Source of the DNA: Pomphorhynchus laevis
Lineage: Eukaryota; Acanthocephala; Palaeacanthocephala; Echinorhynchida; Pomphorhynchidae
Reading direction: 5' to 3'
Assembly: GCA_012934845.2 (NCBI GenBank)
Contig: WNNJ02003464.1
Coordinates: 51,415-115,414, forward strand
Length of the DNA stretch: 64,000 nucleotides
Every line of letters starts with the position of its first letter. Position 1 is the first letter of the stretch. Positions 1 through 12,110 of this stretch are shown here, one piece after another. The notes under the pieces were generated by a model. The model ran no database searches. It was not told where the DNA came from and worked only from the letters and a program-made list of their open reading frames with translations. The position numbers and the translations under genes were made by a program.

Positions 1-1080
1 CTGCTTGATGTTATTTTTATAGTAACCTAGTTTAAAATATGTATCTATTAAATTATTTAAATGATTTTGAAGAAAGCCAATATCATTACATATTGTTGCA
101 ATTCTTAAAATTTCATTATTTAATGTATTATATTTTATATTATATGGTATGCATGAATGCTCATGCAAAAATATGTTTCTTGTAAATTTAAATATGTCAT
201 CTTTACGATATAAATTAATAGTAGTTTTAGTTAATGTTAATTTAATGTTCATATCTAGATATACACCTTCTTTATCATTAATATTGGTTTTGTTAAGAAT
301 AAGGCTTTCTGGATAAATGTGCTCACTAATTGAATAAAAATTATTAGAATTAAATACACATATATCATCAATGTATCGAAACATATATTTATATATTTAT
401 ATAGTTTAGATTTAGTTTTTACACAGTTATGAACAAATTCATATTCTATAAAGCTTAAAAACAAGTCAGCTTTAATTGCGCTAATATTACCACTTATTGG
501 AACACCTTTTACTTGTCTAAATATAGATGTCTCTACTTTTAAATAATTTTGATTTATCAAAATATTTAAGGATTCTATTAACTCAATTTTATCCATATAT
601 TTATATTTACTTGATGGTTTAATTTTTGTTAGATATGCGTTATAATTATTATAACATATATATGTATATCTTTTTCCGAATATAAGGTTAATTAATTTTA
701 CTAACGCTTCCATCCTTGCGTGATTCACATTCCTTGCGTCAAAAGAACTGAGTTTTTACATTTAATATGCGAAGTCTATAAACGTGCGAATTTTCGAATT
801 AAAGATATATAATTAGATATGCATTATAGTTATTATAACATATATATGTATATCTTTTTCCGAATATAAGATTAATTAATTTTACTAACGCTTCTTTAAT
901 ATCTACTAAATCTAGATTTGTATAAAGCGTACTAAAATCGTATGTATTTATATTTTGAAAATTTATTCCTTTTGTCTGTTCTAAAAATTCTTTTGTAGAA
1001 TTAATACTGAAATAGTGTTTTATACTAGTATTAATTTCGATTACCTTGCAATATTTTTTAAGTGTGCTTTAATTACTTTA
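1..1080 (-). mobile_element. Naiad-like Penelope-like element, RT part
   Basis: Minus-strand reverse transcriptase of the same family as the fuller copy at 27.78-30.46 kb. Readable blocks include the fingers/palm segment RQVKGVP, the stretch ADLFLSFIEYEFV and, nearer the left edge, the downstream part NEILRIATICNDI. The family is a Penelope-like retroelement, which copies RNA into DNA at a chromosomal nick. The 3' part runs off the left edge of the window, and the right end at about 1,080 is a 5' truncation. An 82-bp piece is present twice (629-710 and 813-894). The copy is broken. Confidence 0.75.
629..894. repeat. 82-bp direct duplication inside the PLE
   Basis: Positions 629-710 and 813-894 are the same PLE segment with about three mismatches in 82 bases. 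Between them lie about 102 bases (711-812) that do not resemble the PLE. This could be an insertion flanked by an unusually long duplication, or two overlapping PLE copies joined together. Confidence 0.7.
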
Positions 1081-1529
1081 AATTGATGTGGTGTACTAAA
1101 TAATCAGAATTTATTTTTGAGAAGAACGTATTCGATCGAATTTACGGAGTTGCAATGGCTCTCCGCTTGGAACTACTTTGGAAAACATTTATATGGATAA
1201 ATGGCAAACAGACTATCACAGTGCCAAACCTACGCGCATATTGGCGCCACTCAGCTTCGAATCAGGCATCATTCATTTTCTCTATAAATCTAAAGATCAC
1301 GCACAATATGTGCTTCCCGGAAAGAAAATCGTAGAACTTATATGTCAAGAGTATTTGTATATGTTTAGAAATATTAACCTTATCGACTGCTACGTTGATT
1401 TGCAATCAAATATGAGAATATCAAAATCAGAGTTGATTATCATTTGGAAAGAAGAAGTTTGTCTGGTCGCAAAGGATTTCAAATCGTTTCAACTGTTCCA
1501 TCGTTCGATCCTTCTTTAACCGAAAAGCA

Positions 1530-1880
1530 GATTCGCCTATCAATATATCTTCTGCTGATTAATGGCGGTACGTAGATGATGTGTTTAGGGTTTTCAACAC
1601 GACGTGTCCAAATGGGATATTTATCCTAAACGTGCTTAATAATAAAAATTCGATCTTTTAATGCCAGGTACAGCTAATAGACTGCAAACAATCGATCGTA
1701 TTTCTCGATGTACTGGTTTGACATGAAAAATATCATTACTGAATTATATCACAAACCGAATATTACGTGGGAAGCGCCTTTCTTGTCTTCTTCCACTTTA
1801 GTGGCCGCATTCTGATTCAATATTTTATTGACTTCTACTACCTGTAGCAAAAGCTTTTCGGTCAAATTAAAAAATTGAAA
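1530..1880 (+). mobile_element. Second-type PLE relic with YVDD motif
   Basis: Reading the plus strand from about 1,564 gives WRYVDDVFRVFN, followed after some 40 residues by FLDVLV and a tail like YHKPN. This spacing and wording match the catalytic palm and the following block of Penelope/Poseidon-type reverse transcriptases. It differs from the Naiad-like copies around it. The open stretch just upstream (1,178-1,519) has no motif I recognise and may or may not belong to the same element. The relic is short and broken. Confidence 0.5.
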
Positions 1881-2084
1881 TTCAAAATAGCACAACCGGA
1901 TTTATACCTTATTTCGTTTTTCAGATATTTAAAGAAAATATCCACCTTATAATAAAGTATTTAACAAATGTATTTATACTGCAAACGGGAAATTCTAAAA
2001 TTAGAATTATATTAAATATTTATAAGTAATTAGTATTTAATATTAATATTATTAATAGTATTTATTATTAATATTAATATTTAG

Positions 2085-2197
2085 CATTATTATGTTATTT
2101 TATTATTTAATTATTAAATTTTGATTTAGCATTATTATGTTTTGTTTATTTTATAATTATATAACAATACGTAGACTCAGTTAGCTGATTTGATTTG
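2085..2197 (+). mobile_element. Naiad-like PLE 3' tip
   Basis: AT-rich run ending in ACGTAGACTCAGTTAGCTGA, the same terminal signature that ends the copies near 13.68, 30.46 and 33.39 kb and, inverted, those near 44.57 and 54.36 kb. Only the last hundred or so bases of the element remain. Confidence 0.65.
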
Positions 2198-2199
2198 TA

Positions 2200-2570
2200 A
2201 ATAAGTACTATTTTTTTCTAGGCTAAGATTATCGGTTAAGGTTTTTCATCGATTAGGTTCCCCGGATAATGTTAATTACAAGCTAAGGTTATAGTCTACA
2301 ACCTTAGACTGAATTGCTTCGAGGATGGTCTAAGACGACATATGCCATCTCGTCCAACAGTCTACTGTTCATCTAGAATGTGTTTAGCATCCGTGTTCAA
2401 TTGGAAACCTATACATCAACAAATATTAAATGTCGTATTTCAGATGAAATGTAAATAATGTGATGCAACCTACGTGCAACCTACTATTGTTACTTCTTGC
2501 CTTTGCTACTTCTTGTCATTTTTCATCCATCAACAGATCAGTGATTTATTCAGTTATCGTCAAACCAACT
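2200..2570. other. Unassigned spacer
   Basis: Between a PLE tip and a LINE scrap. I see no gene, RNA or repeat structure that I can name. Confidence 0.4.
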
Positions 2571-2574
2571 CCCT

Positions 2575-2835
2575 CAAAATCCTCACTCCCAGCTCTTCTA
2601 TCGTGATCTCACCCACTCACGTCACTCGTCTTCCTTTACGGAAACATTTTCCTTCTCGTGATTGTTGCGTCATCGTCACTAATATCACTCCTTACACCTC
2701 CTTTTCTAGACAAGCACGTCTCGATCACGATGGTTCCCCTTCAGATCCATCATCTCGTCTCTTGTTCCTGCGGATAAACCATGCATTTTCAAGGACACCT
2801 CTCCTGTCGCATTCATCCGCCTATATAGTAAATCT
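2575..2835 (+). pseudogene. ORF1 fragment of the CR1/L2-like LINE
   Basis: The plus strand encodes SSSIVISPTHV, CVIVTNITP and QARLDHD, which match in order the middle of ORF1 of the LINE at 40-44 kb (near 43.4-43.55 kb there). This is a free-standing piece of about 260 bases from the nucleic-acid-binding ORF1, without the zinc finger or the endonuclease/RT. The frame drifts before the end. It is in opposite orientation to the 40-44 kb copy. Confidence 0.75.
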
Positions 2836-2869
2836 ATTTTACAACATTAGCAGTTAATGTTTCAACGAA

Positions 2870-5595
2870 TCAAATCTAATAAAATTATATTAGAATTTTT
2901 ATATTTGTTGAAATTTTTCAACAAATATGTTTCGTTTTTATAGATTTTAAATGTATATTCAATTCGGTTGATCTATTATTTCTAAAACTAAGTGTAAATG
3001 TGAATATATATTAGAAATTTCTGCGTCTTTCAATAATGTTGAAACTTTTATCTTTGCATTCCTGACACTGAATACTTTTGAATAGTTTTGTATCAGCCTA
3101 CGTGTACTGAGAGATGGCCTATTAAGTCATCTATTATTTAGCTTTTTCTTGGAATATTTGCCCGGCCGACTTAACGAACAAACCACGAACATCCAGACAA
3201 TTTTTAACGCAGACAATGTAGTCAAATAATTTGTTGGACACTCGAGAAAGTTTGTGCTCACTCGTAGTGAGTCTTAGAGTTTTGTAATCAAATATACATA
3301 TTTAGACATTTTATTTACATCCAGCAGAACTTTCGAGAAACATTTGGGACTAAAAGTGAAAATATTAGTAACTCTACACAAATTGGGCTAACTATTGTTT
3401 AACAAAGATCTGTGCTATCATCGTACGATGTTGTTACCTATTATATCCAATTGCATTACCTGAGTTTGGAATGACTTGACCGCGTTTAATTTCATACAGC
3501 TGGATCTATGGCAGGCGGGATTTAATAAACGGATTTGTGGAGTATTCCGCTAATCTTCGTTAACTGAGGTTACGATCTTAGCAATGCTATAGACTGGATC
3601 ATTTAATCTTCCAAACTTTAACATCTGATACTACATTTTACTACAAGCGCAATAAATCATAAAAAAAGTTAGTTAGATAGATGCAGCTATATTTTAGTCT
3701 ACAGCATATATCCAAAATATATGGGGAGATATCCGATTAGCAACAAACGACCACTAATATGGCGAGTATCTCATTCATGGATATCGACTATAGCACATTC
3801 GAGGGATAAAAATCTTACAAAAATGAGCTATAGGGAGAGAGCGATCGTTTGTCAGTTCGAAATACTCATGGATAGAAATAAATCTTGATTGTTATGATGA
3901 ATCTCTGTTTTCAAGACATTTAAAAATCTCTTCTTAACATTTGCTGGTTTAAATTTCTCCAAGCAGAAAGGCACTTTGGGATTAATATTTTTACGGCAGT
4001 TTGGTAAAAAATTAAAAATTGTTGTTTCATCAAATGTATCGCTCCAACTTTCGTCTCTAGTGATTAAATTGTAAAGACCATATTTTAATTTTTTGCATTT
4101 TTCTAAAAGTATCTAATTTTTATGTAAAGAGCTACTTACATTGTTGAATTATGCAAAAATTTACTTGTTATCTTCTAGTTGAACATCAATGCAGTCTGAA
4201 ATCAAGTCCTATATTTACTGATTAGATATGGGAAAAGCATATTTTTAATTGAATTCATTTATGCTTTCGTTTCATTTGCTCAACTACTGAATTTTGTTAT
4301 TTTTACATTTGAATTCTTTATCAGGCATTATGTTAGTCAGCGTGCGTTTGATTGAGTTCAAAGGATTTTGAATTTTGCTTCACACACGCGTGACTGTTAG
4401 CAGTTCTAAAATTGACAAGTCAACTACAACTTTAGGGAAATAGTCGTGTACGCAAAAAATGTATTAAAATCTTTTTGTTTTTAAATTTCGACAAGTTAAT
4501 ATCAAAATAACAGTAATAAAATCAAACGTGAATTTTTTAGCGTTAAGCAATTTTCGAAAAGGCAACAAACTTAAATTAAACTTCACTTATGTGAAGTTTA
4601 AATTTCATAACATTTTGTAAATTTACAAAACTTTTTAAGATCAAGATTGCATCAAGATTGATCCAGTTAAAAGTTTCATAAATTGTGTAGAGATACACTT
4701 GGCTGTGACCTACACCTGATAAAACAAGTAAATAGAGAGCAAATAGACGAATATGTTTTTAAGCAAAATTGAAATTTAATTATAAATAGCTTGGAATTGT
4801 AAAACCGTTTAAACATGAACAAAAGACGAATGGAAAACAAAATGAACAGCACGAATAGCTATTTTGCTATAAAATCTATTTTGCTGTTAAATTTGATATA
4901 AAATAACGATAAAAATCATTGTGGATTATATAAACATTTCATACACGATCGTCAGCCTTTCTAATATTAGTAATTATTTTTAAAAACCCACGTTATTTAG
5001 AGCAACTTGCTAAGAAGAATTTATTGAATTTTCTAACGCTATTGCGTTTTTCATAAGGGTTCAAAAAATATTCAAACTTTTTGAACATTTTTTGCAGAGT
5101 ATCTTTCGCAAATTTACTAATTTCGTGTATTTGAATCATTTATGAGTTCCAAGTTTTAAACAACTTGGAACATGTAGTTAAATATGCACTTATTTTGTGT
5201 GTAAATACTTGTAGGATAAACTAAATTCAAAACAACCTAGCAGATTTTTATTTAAAACTAAATATAGACTTTAGGTTTGAATGTCAGCCTTGAAGGCAAT
5301 ATCGTTATTCTGTAATAAAATTATTTGTTCCTTTACAATTTTATTTTTATAAAAACATAAAATTGACTAATGTAGAAATACAAAAAATAACAAGGCAATA
5401 ACTGAAATTTAATATTAAAGATATTATATTTGTTGTCATAATTTTCTTTTCTTTAATTGATTGGAACATACACAAAATAAAGATTGTTTAAATACTGGCT
5501 AAAGATCCTTTAGACAGTACTTGACCAGTATAAAAGCTAATAATTTGTATAACTATTTAATAACAACAATAATTTCTTGACAAGACAAACAAACA
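2870..5595. other. Gene-free AT-rich stretch
   Basis: About 2.7 kb with no open frame of note and no recognisable element. It has a few short inverted repeats, for example an 11-bp-arm hairpin near 4,576-4,601 (AAACTTCAC, TTAT, GTGAAGTTT). It may hold very old repeats that cannot be identified by eye. Confidence 0.5.
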
Positions 5596-5614
5596 ATATA
5601 CAAGATTTTTCCTG

Positions 5615-6025
5615 TCAACCACTGGTCCGGGTGTCGGGTCCTGGATGTAGTCCACGAAGCAAACTACTCCAGACATCGCGATCCTGGACGACAGACCAGA
5701 GTTCTCTTTAAGATAGCCAAAGGCGGTCTTCGACCAGTTTCAAGATTTGATCTCTACACCTGTACCGAGGTCTACCTCGAGGTCTCTTTCCAGAGAGTCC
5801 GGCCTGGAAAACCCTCCGAGGAAGGGGATCTCTAGACATCCTCAGAACGTATCCTAGCCACCTCAGCTGACTTTCTTCGATGTGGAGAAGCAGCAACTTT
5901 ACTCCGAGTACATCCCGGATGACCGAATTCCTAACCTTATCTCTAAGGCTTAGACAGTCCACACAACGAAGGAACCTCATTTCGGTCGCCTCTATCCGAG
6001 ATATTATCATTTCGGTCATAATCAA
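5615..6025 (-). pseudogene. C-terminal tail of an RTE-like LINE reverse transcriptase
   Basis: The minus strand reads IEATEMRFLR, LRDKVRNSVIRDVLGV, SQLRWLGYVLRM, LPRRVFQA and RPRGRPRYRCRDQI, then VVQDRDVWSSLLRGLHPGPD close to a natural stop at about 5,616. These blocks are the familiar tail after the RT domain in RTE-like LINEs (also known from fish). The element is 5' truncated: nothing of the RT palm or endonuclease is present. One in-frame TAA at about 5,708 interrupts the otherwise well kept tail. The ORF1-to-RT portion is not found nearby. Confidence 0.7.
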
Positions 6026-6096
6026 AGTTTATGATCATGGGAACGAAGATTGCGTGACTATTTAATGTTTTCCGAACATATTTATATAATTTATTA

Positions 6097-6314
6097 GCAG
6101 TGTGGAAGCCACGAAAGAATTGACCAAACGATAATTGGTACTGTTTCGTTATTGTTTTGACTCAATTGCCGGGTACCTCCTACTGCTGGATACAGAGGAG
6201 GCCGGCAGACGGCACGAGTACGTCAGAACATTGTTTTGGCTGATGAGTGAAAAAAAATATGACGAAACGGTATCAGTTATCGTTTGGTCAATTCTTTCGT
6301 AGCTTCAACACTGC
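6097..6314. mobile_element. MITE with about 53-bp terminal inverted repeats
   Basis: The element begins GCAGTGTGGAAGC and ends in the inverse of GCAGTGTTGAAGC. Pairing continues inward for roughly 53 bases with few mismatches. The middle (about 110 bases) codes for nothing. At 218 bp with long TIRs it fits a non-autonomous DNA transposon. Flanks (TTATTA on the left, CGATAA on the right) show no clear target duplication, so I do not assign a superfamily. Confidence 0.7.
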
Positions 6315-6828
6315 CGATAAACTATTCATAACAGAATTCTCTCATTTCTCAGTAAAATATTTATGTTTCAAAATGAAGGTAACTGATCTTTAAGAGGAAA
6401 TGCTGTCTCATCAGATATCTGCTAAGTTTCAACAAACGACCAAAGTGGTTAAATATAGCAAAGCGGTTAAATATAGCGACGTCAAACGGTGTCTGCTCAA
6501 ATATCGTCTAGTAAATCCAGGTGCATAATATTGACACGAGCCTCGCAATTTTACACGTGCTGAGACTAAAATGAAAGTGGCGGATCAACTAATTTCAATA
6601 TAGTTTCTACCTTGATGGCATTACACAACTTAGATGCTCAAAGGCTAGATAGTCGCAAGCTGCGTTATGCCTCTTAATCTAGGCGGCTCCAATCTTGCCG
6701 CAAAGTAAATATAATAGTCTTGCAAATGCGCCATAATGCAAGCTAGCGTAATATAAAAAATAAAATAGTATTTTATTGATCAAGATGCAAAATTACAAAT
6801 AAAAAAATGATCAAGATAAATGGCATAG

Positions 6829-7076
6829 TTTATTAATTAATAAAATCGAAAAATAGCTAATTTGAAGATGTGATCGTAATTGACAGTAAACATAGATTTA
6901 ATATCTGCATTATAAATAACAAAAACGTTTGGATTGGATTTCAATTTGGAAATAAACTAGAGTGACACTACACTGTACTTATCGTGTTAACTGCACGACA
7001 TGTATTTTACATCATTGATCAGTACAAATGCCGTATATGTAAGAGATACATCCATGGCTTTTATGGAAAATCAGTA
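6829..7076 (+). repeat. Inverted duplication, arm 1
   Basis: About 248 bases that recur inverted at 16,485-16,733 with only one or two differences. The segment has no clear open frame and no terminal repeats of its own. It may be an unrecognised element or an old segmental duplication. Confidence 0.8.
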
Positions 7077-7079
7077 TAA

Positions 7080-8495
7080 AAAAGATCGAAAAAGCTAAAA
7101 TAGTAGAAATGATTGGAAGCGCCTGGTGACAATATTTTTTCTAAATGAACTGAATGGAGAATACCAAATAATTACGGCAAATGGCTGCAATTTTATATTT
7201 AAGAAGAATCTGTATACTTTGAAGAATACTTATGTATACTTATGCCAATAAATGTACTGATATATGTTTTGTTCCTAACGATGCTATCAGCCGCAGGAAA
7301 TCAAAAATAAAAAAGGGCTTATTGATTCTGTTTCAACAATTTAAAATTTAAAAAATAAATATATTTGTATTTGCCGTATGACCAACTTTTTTACTTAAGA
7401 AAAACTGATAATACTAAGTTAGGGAACATATAAACCAATGATGCAGTACCTAATACAATTTCCGATGTTTATGTTAATATTAATGATTGATAATAACGAT
7501 GATCAATCGCTTTTTTATTTGATAATTTTAAATCGAGATAAACCGCAGATCTTTAAAACATGAAACTGATTGTTTTACGACAAAAACATCTTTCTGGATA
7601 TATCAATCATGACAATTTCGAATTAGCGAGGATATAAACAACTTAATGATGATGATCTCATATCTCAAACTGGATGTCAAACGCTTACAGACAAGGTTGG
7701 CGATATGGCCATTAAACTGGGATTGTGTTGGTGACGAAGCCTGTGCATTAAGGATATCTGATGTTGACAGGTCCGTGCTCTCTAAATCATATCGAGAATA
7801 GAAAAGTTGCGGAGTTGGAGTTTTTCTAAAATTTTGTTAGGAAATCGATTCCTCTAAAACAAGGTCAAAACATAACGAACACATCAAAACCAAAGCTTTT
7901 CACTTCAAACAAAAAATATTATCATTCTAGAATATATTTAAAAGGAAGATAAAAAGGGTTAAGACAATCAATGATGATCATATCTTACTCAGTTAGCGTA
8001 TGTATTGAGAGTTCTAATGTTATTTCGAAAGTGTTTATCGGAAGGAGTTTAAAATATTTGGTGGTACGTTTTTGAAAGAACATAAGCGCTAACGAAGCAA
8101 TTCATTCAAAACAAACAAATGATGTTGCGGCTGCTCAATGCACAAGGGCTTCAGCAGCCACTTCAAATTAAGTAATAAAACATCGAGGTTGAAATTTGCT
8201 GATATGAAATGAAGGGAAGGAGCTGGTTATACATAAATATAGTATTCCTTACTTGTTATTCAGATTGAGGTATTAATTCAATCACTAATTAAGTCGTTGT
8301 CGTTAAAACAACTTAAAATCATGTCATAGACACTAATGATTATTCCCTTTAACACAGTCGCATACGTGACAGGAAATTCGCTTGCAGGTACATTACAAAT
8401 GCTAGAAAAAAAACGAATTATTAAGATTAAATGAAGACGTCAGATAGAAGTAGATATTAGGATTCATGGATAAGATGATTTGTTAAGGCTCAGGT
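7080..8495. other. Gene-free stretch
   Basis: No coding region, RNA gene or repeat that I can support. Confidence 0.4.
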
Positions 8496-8496
8496 A

Positions 8497-9032
8497 ATAC
8501 ATTAATCATCGATAAGATGAACCATCGATAAGTTTAATTATATATTAAATTAATAATTAATATAATTAATAATCGATAAGATTAATCACCGATAAAACTA
8601 ATCATCGATAAGAATAATCACATGTAAAATTAATCATCGATAATATTAGTAATCGTTAAAAAATCATCGTAAGATTAACCATTGATAAGATCAATCATAG
8701 ATTAGATTAATAAGCTATAAAAATAATCATCGATAGGATAAATCATAGATGAGATTTACCATCGATCAGATTAATTACGGATAAGAATAATCATCGATAA
8801 GATAAATAATCGATAAGATTAATCACCGATAAGATTAATCACCGATAAGATTAATCACTGATAAGATTAATCATTGATAAGATTAATCATTAATAATATT
8901 AATCATCGATAAGATTGATCATCGATAAGATTGATCATCGATAAGATTAATCATCGATAAGAATAATCATCGATAAGGTTAGTCATCACAATAAGATAAG
9001 TCGTCAATAAGACTAGTCATCATTAATAAACA
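8497..9032. repeat. Degenerate 16-bp minisatellite
   Basis: Roughly 30 tandem units around the consensus GATAAGATTAATCATC, rich in ATCGATAAG. Units near 8,810-8,890 are almost exact and those at the edges are more diverged. The array abuts the 3' end of a minus-strand PLE at about 9,061. Confidence 0.85.
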
Positions 9033-9060
9033 TAATAATAAATAATAAAAACGATTAAAC

Positions 9061-10505
9061 AAATCGGATAGGCTTACTGAGTCTTCGCTTTTTATACTAT
9101 ATATAAATAAAACTTTATGACCAATATAATTAATGATTATAAATAATAAATAACAACATAACGATTTAATAATTTTTAATTTATATTTATATAAACTTTA
9201 CATTTAAAAAAATCATATTTATAAATTGACTAATATATAATAGACGAGATATTAGAATATGAATTATAGGTTATATGGAAGAACTGCTAAGTTATTAGGT
9301 TTAAGACGCCTATTCCTTGATCTAAACTCGCAACGGAGACAAATACATGCTAATTACGTATTTTCTCTTATTAAATTTGATTATATAGTACCTTATTCTA
9401 ATACAAAGCATATTATTTATTATCCATCCATAAAAAATTTACGCTTAGAGTTTATATTTATTTCTTACAATATTTTGTGAATGCTTATATTTTAAGATTT
9501 TCTGTTTTATTTATTTTTATGGTAACCTAGTTTAAAATATGTATCTATTAAATATAGATATCCAATACCTATATTTAATTAATATGGATCCTTAATTTAA
9601 TTATTTTAACGATTTTGAAAATTTATATCATTAAATATTATGAAAATTATGAAAATTTCATTATTTCATATATTATATGGCATGCTGTCTACATATTTTA
9701 TACAATTCATCAATTAAAAATTATGTTAAATAGAAAGTAAATAATTAAAATAATTAAATAATAAAGTATTTTATTATAAAAAATTTCCGCTTACGTTTAA
9801 ATTTATTTTTTATAACATAAATTTGTAAAAAACAAATACAAAAGAAATATTTCAAGGGAGATCACTGAAGTTTATTTCTTGATCGCAATCTTGCATGCTC
9901 TCCTCGATATATGATACGTTGCCTCGTTGAATTGCCACACTTAGTCTTTGGAATAGTAAGACTATTTTTGGTATTTTTTATAATATTTTTTTGATTTATA
10001 TATTTTACTATTTTCTGCCTGATTTTATTTTTATAGTAACTTAGTTTAAAATATGTATCTATTAAATTATTTAAATGATTTTGAAGAAAATCAATATCGT
10101 TACAAATTGTTGCAATTCTTAAAATTTCATTATTTAATGTATTATTTTTTATATCATATGGTATGTATGAATGCTCATGCAAAAATATGTTTCTTGTAAA
10201 TTTAAATATGTCATCTTTACGATATAAATTAATAGTAGTTTTAGTTAATGTTAATTTAATGTTCGTATCTAGATATACACCTTCTTTATCATTAATATTG
10301 GTTTTGTTAAGAATAAGGCTTTCTGGATAAGTTTATTCACTAATTAAATAAAAATTATTAGAATTCAATACACATATATAATCAATGTATCGAAACATAT
10401 ATTTCATATCTTTATATAGTTTAGATTTAGTTTTTACAGAGTTATGAACAAATTCATATTCTATAAAGATAAAAATAAGTCAGCTATCTTAGGGAGATAA
10501 AATAT
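9061..10505 (-). mobile_element. Naiad-like PLE, tail and RT pieces
   Basis: Minus-strand PLE starting at the terminal signature (inverted ACTCAGTAAGCC form near 9,070) and continuing through a tail (up to about 9,480), small rearranged bits (9,480-9,790) and RT sequence (9,900-10,500). The RT part reads HEHSYIPYDIKNNTLNNEIL and NDIDFLQNHLNNL. The 5' edge at about 10,490 carries an unusual junction sequence also seen at 40.03 kb. The copy is broken and rearranged. Confidence 0.7.
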
Positions 10506-10509
10506 ACAA

Positions 10510-11395
10510 AAAAATATACAAGCAATTATTTGATGTTATTTTTGCAGTAACCTAGTTTAAAATATGTATCTATTAAATTATTCAAATGATTTTGAAGAAT
10601 ACCAATATCGTTACAAATTGTTGCAATTCTTAAAATTTCATTATTTAATGTAATTTAGATTTATTTATGTAAGAATTTTCAAATAATTCAAAAATATAAA
10701 TGATTAATACGATGTATCATAAAGAATATTAGAGGCTATCAGGAAGGACCGCTCTGTTATCAAAAGTTCGTGCAATTCCTCAATCGACCTAACAAAGTAG
10801 CGAGGCCAAATATATGCGTTATAGTTATTATAACATATATATTATATCATTTTCCGAATATGAGATTTATTAATTTTACTAATGCATCTTTAAGAAAACC
10901 AATGTCGTTACAAATTATTACAATTCTTAAAATTTCATTATTTAAGTATTATATTTTATATTATATGGTATGCATGAATGCTCATGCAAAAATATGTTTC
11001 TTGTAAATTTAAATGTCATCTTTACGTTATAAATTAAAAGTAGTTTTAATTGATGTTAATTTATTGTTCATATCTAGATATATACCTCCTTTTTCATTAA
11101 TATTGGTTTTCTTAAGAATGAGGTTACCTGGATAAATTTATTCGCTTATTGAATAAAATTTGATAGAATTAAATACACATATATCATCAATATATCAAAA
11201 CATATATTTCATATCTTTATATAATTTAGACATATTTTTATGCCAATTCATATTATATAAAGCTTAAAAATAAGTCAGGAAAGCTGTTTCTTGTAAATTT
11301 AAATATGTCATCTCTACGATATAAATTACTAATCGTTTTAATTAGCCAATTTAATGTTTATATCTAGATATATACCTTCTTTTATGTATTTTTAT
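10510..11395 (-). mobile_element. Further Naiad-like PLE fragments
   Basis: At least three short minus-strand pieces (about 10,510-10,655, 10,815-11,280 and 11,285-11,390). They repeat the same RT region (Naiad-like ATICNDI and HEHS blocks) and so cannot be one colinear copy. They are probably remains of several insertions or of local duplication. All are broken. Confidence 0.65.
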
Positions 11396-11399
11396 ATAT

Positions 11400-12110
11400 T
11401 TTAATATATTTTCATATATTTTAATGTTTTAATGTATTATATTTAATGATCAAACATAATATTTTATAAAAGCGAATGATAGTTCAAGTAGTAGCAAACT
11501 ATAAATCGATTCCAAAGATTTCGCTGTATATTCTGTCCTGTGACATTATGTTTTTAGAAACACTCAAAATTTTCAAAAAATGAAATAGAATTTAATCTCT
11601 ATCAATATCTTTAATCTCTAACAATCTAAATATCACATACGACAAAAAACGTATAAAACGAATAAAAAATGAAGAAAATTTGTTGAAAAAAGTTCAAGTT
11701 TAATTTTCTTACGTTTATGGCTCATCATCACATGAAACAACTGCTGAAAATATGAATTTGTACAAAATATAATTTAATAGTGAACGAAACAAATACATTA
11801 AATTCATGTTAAAATGCATTTTCGAACCATGCCGACTTTATCGGAGCCCGAGGATAATAACAAAAAAGATTAACAAAATTAATAAAAAACAAATATTAAT
11901 ATCAATATTAATCTTAATATTAAATATTATTAAATGTTTAATATCATCACATATAATTCCAATTCCTAAAATTATTTAATTTACTATATTATATTATAAA
12001 TATAATATAATATTTAATATTATAATATAATATGTAATATAATATTGTAAACAGATTGATTACACATTCATAAACAATGTTTGCTGAAGTTAAAATTTAT
12101 TTTGTATAAT
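11400..12110. other. AT-rich spacer
   Basis: No gene seen. It includes long AT-only runs around 11,880-12,060. Confidence 0.4.

Noticed and set aside
1178-1519. 113-residue open frame near a PLE relic
   Set aside because: No motif recognised and no relation to the PLE frame shown; not called as a gene.
2474-2857. 127-residue frame as a possible host gene
   Set aside because: Its core is ORF1 of the LINE found at 43.4 kb; the rest is out-of-frame run-on.
8497-9032. CRISPR array
   Set aside because: Units are contiguous 16-bp tandem repeats without unique spacers, in a eukaryotic context.
9259-9480. 73-residue open frame on the plus strand
   Set aside because: It is the antisense of a PLE tail and matches the tails at 13-14 kb when inverted.
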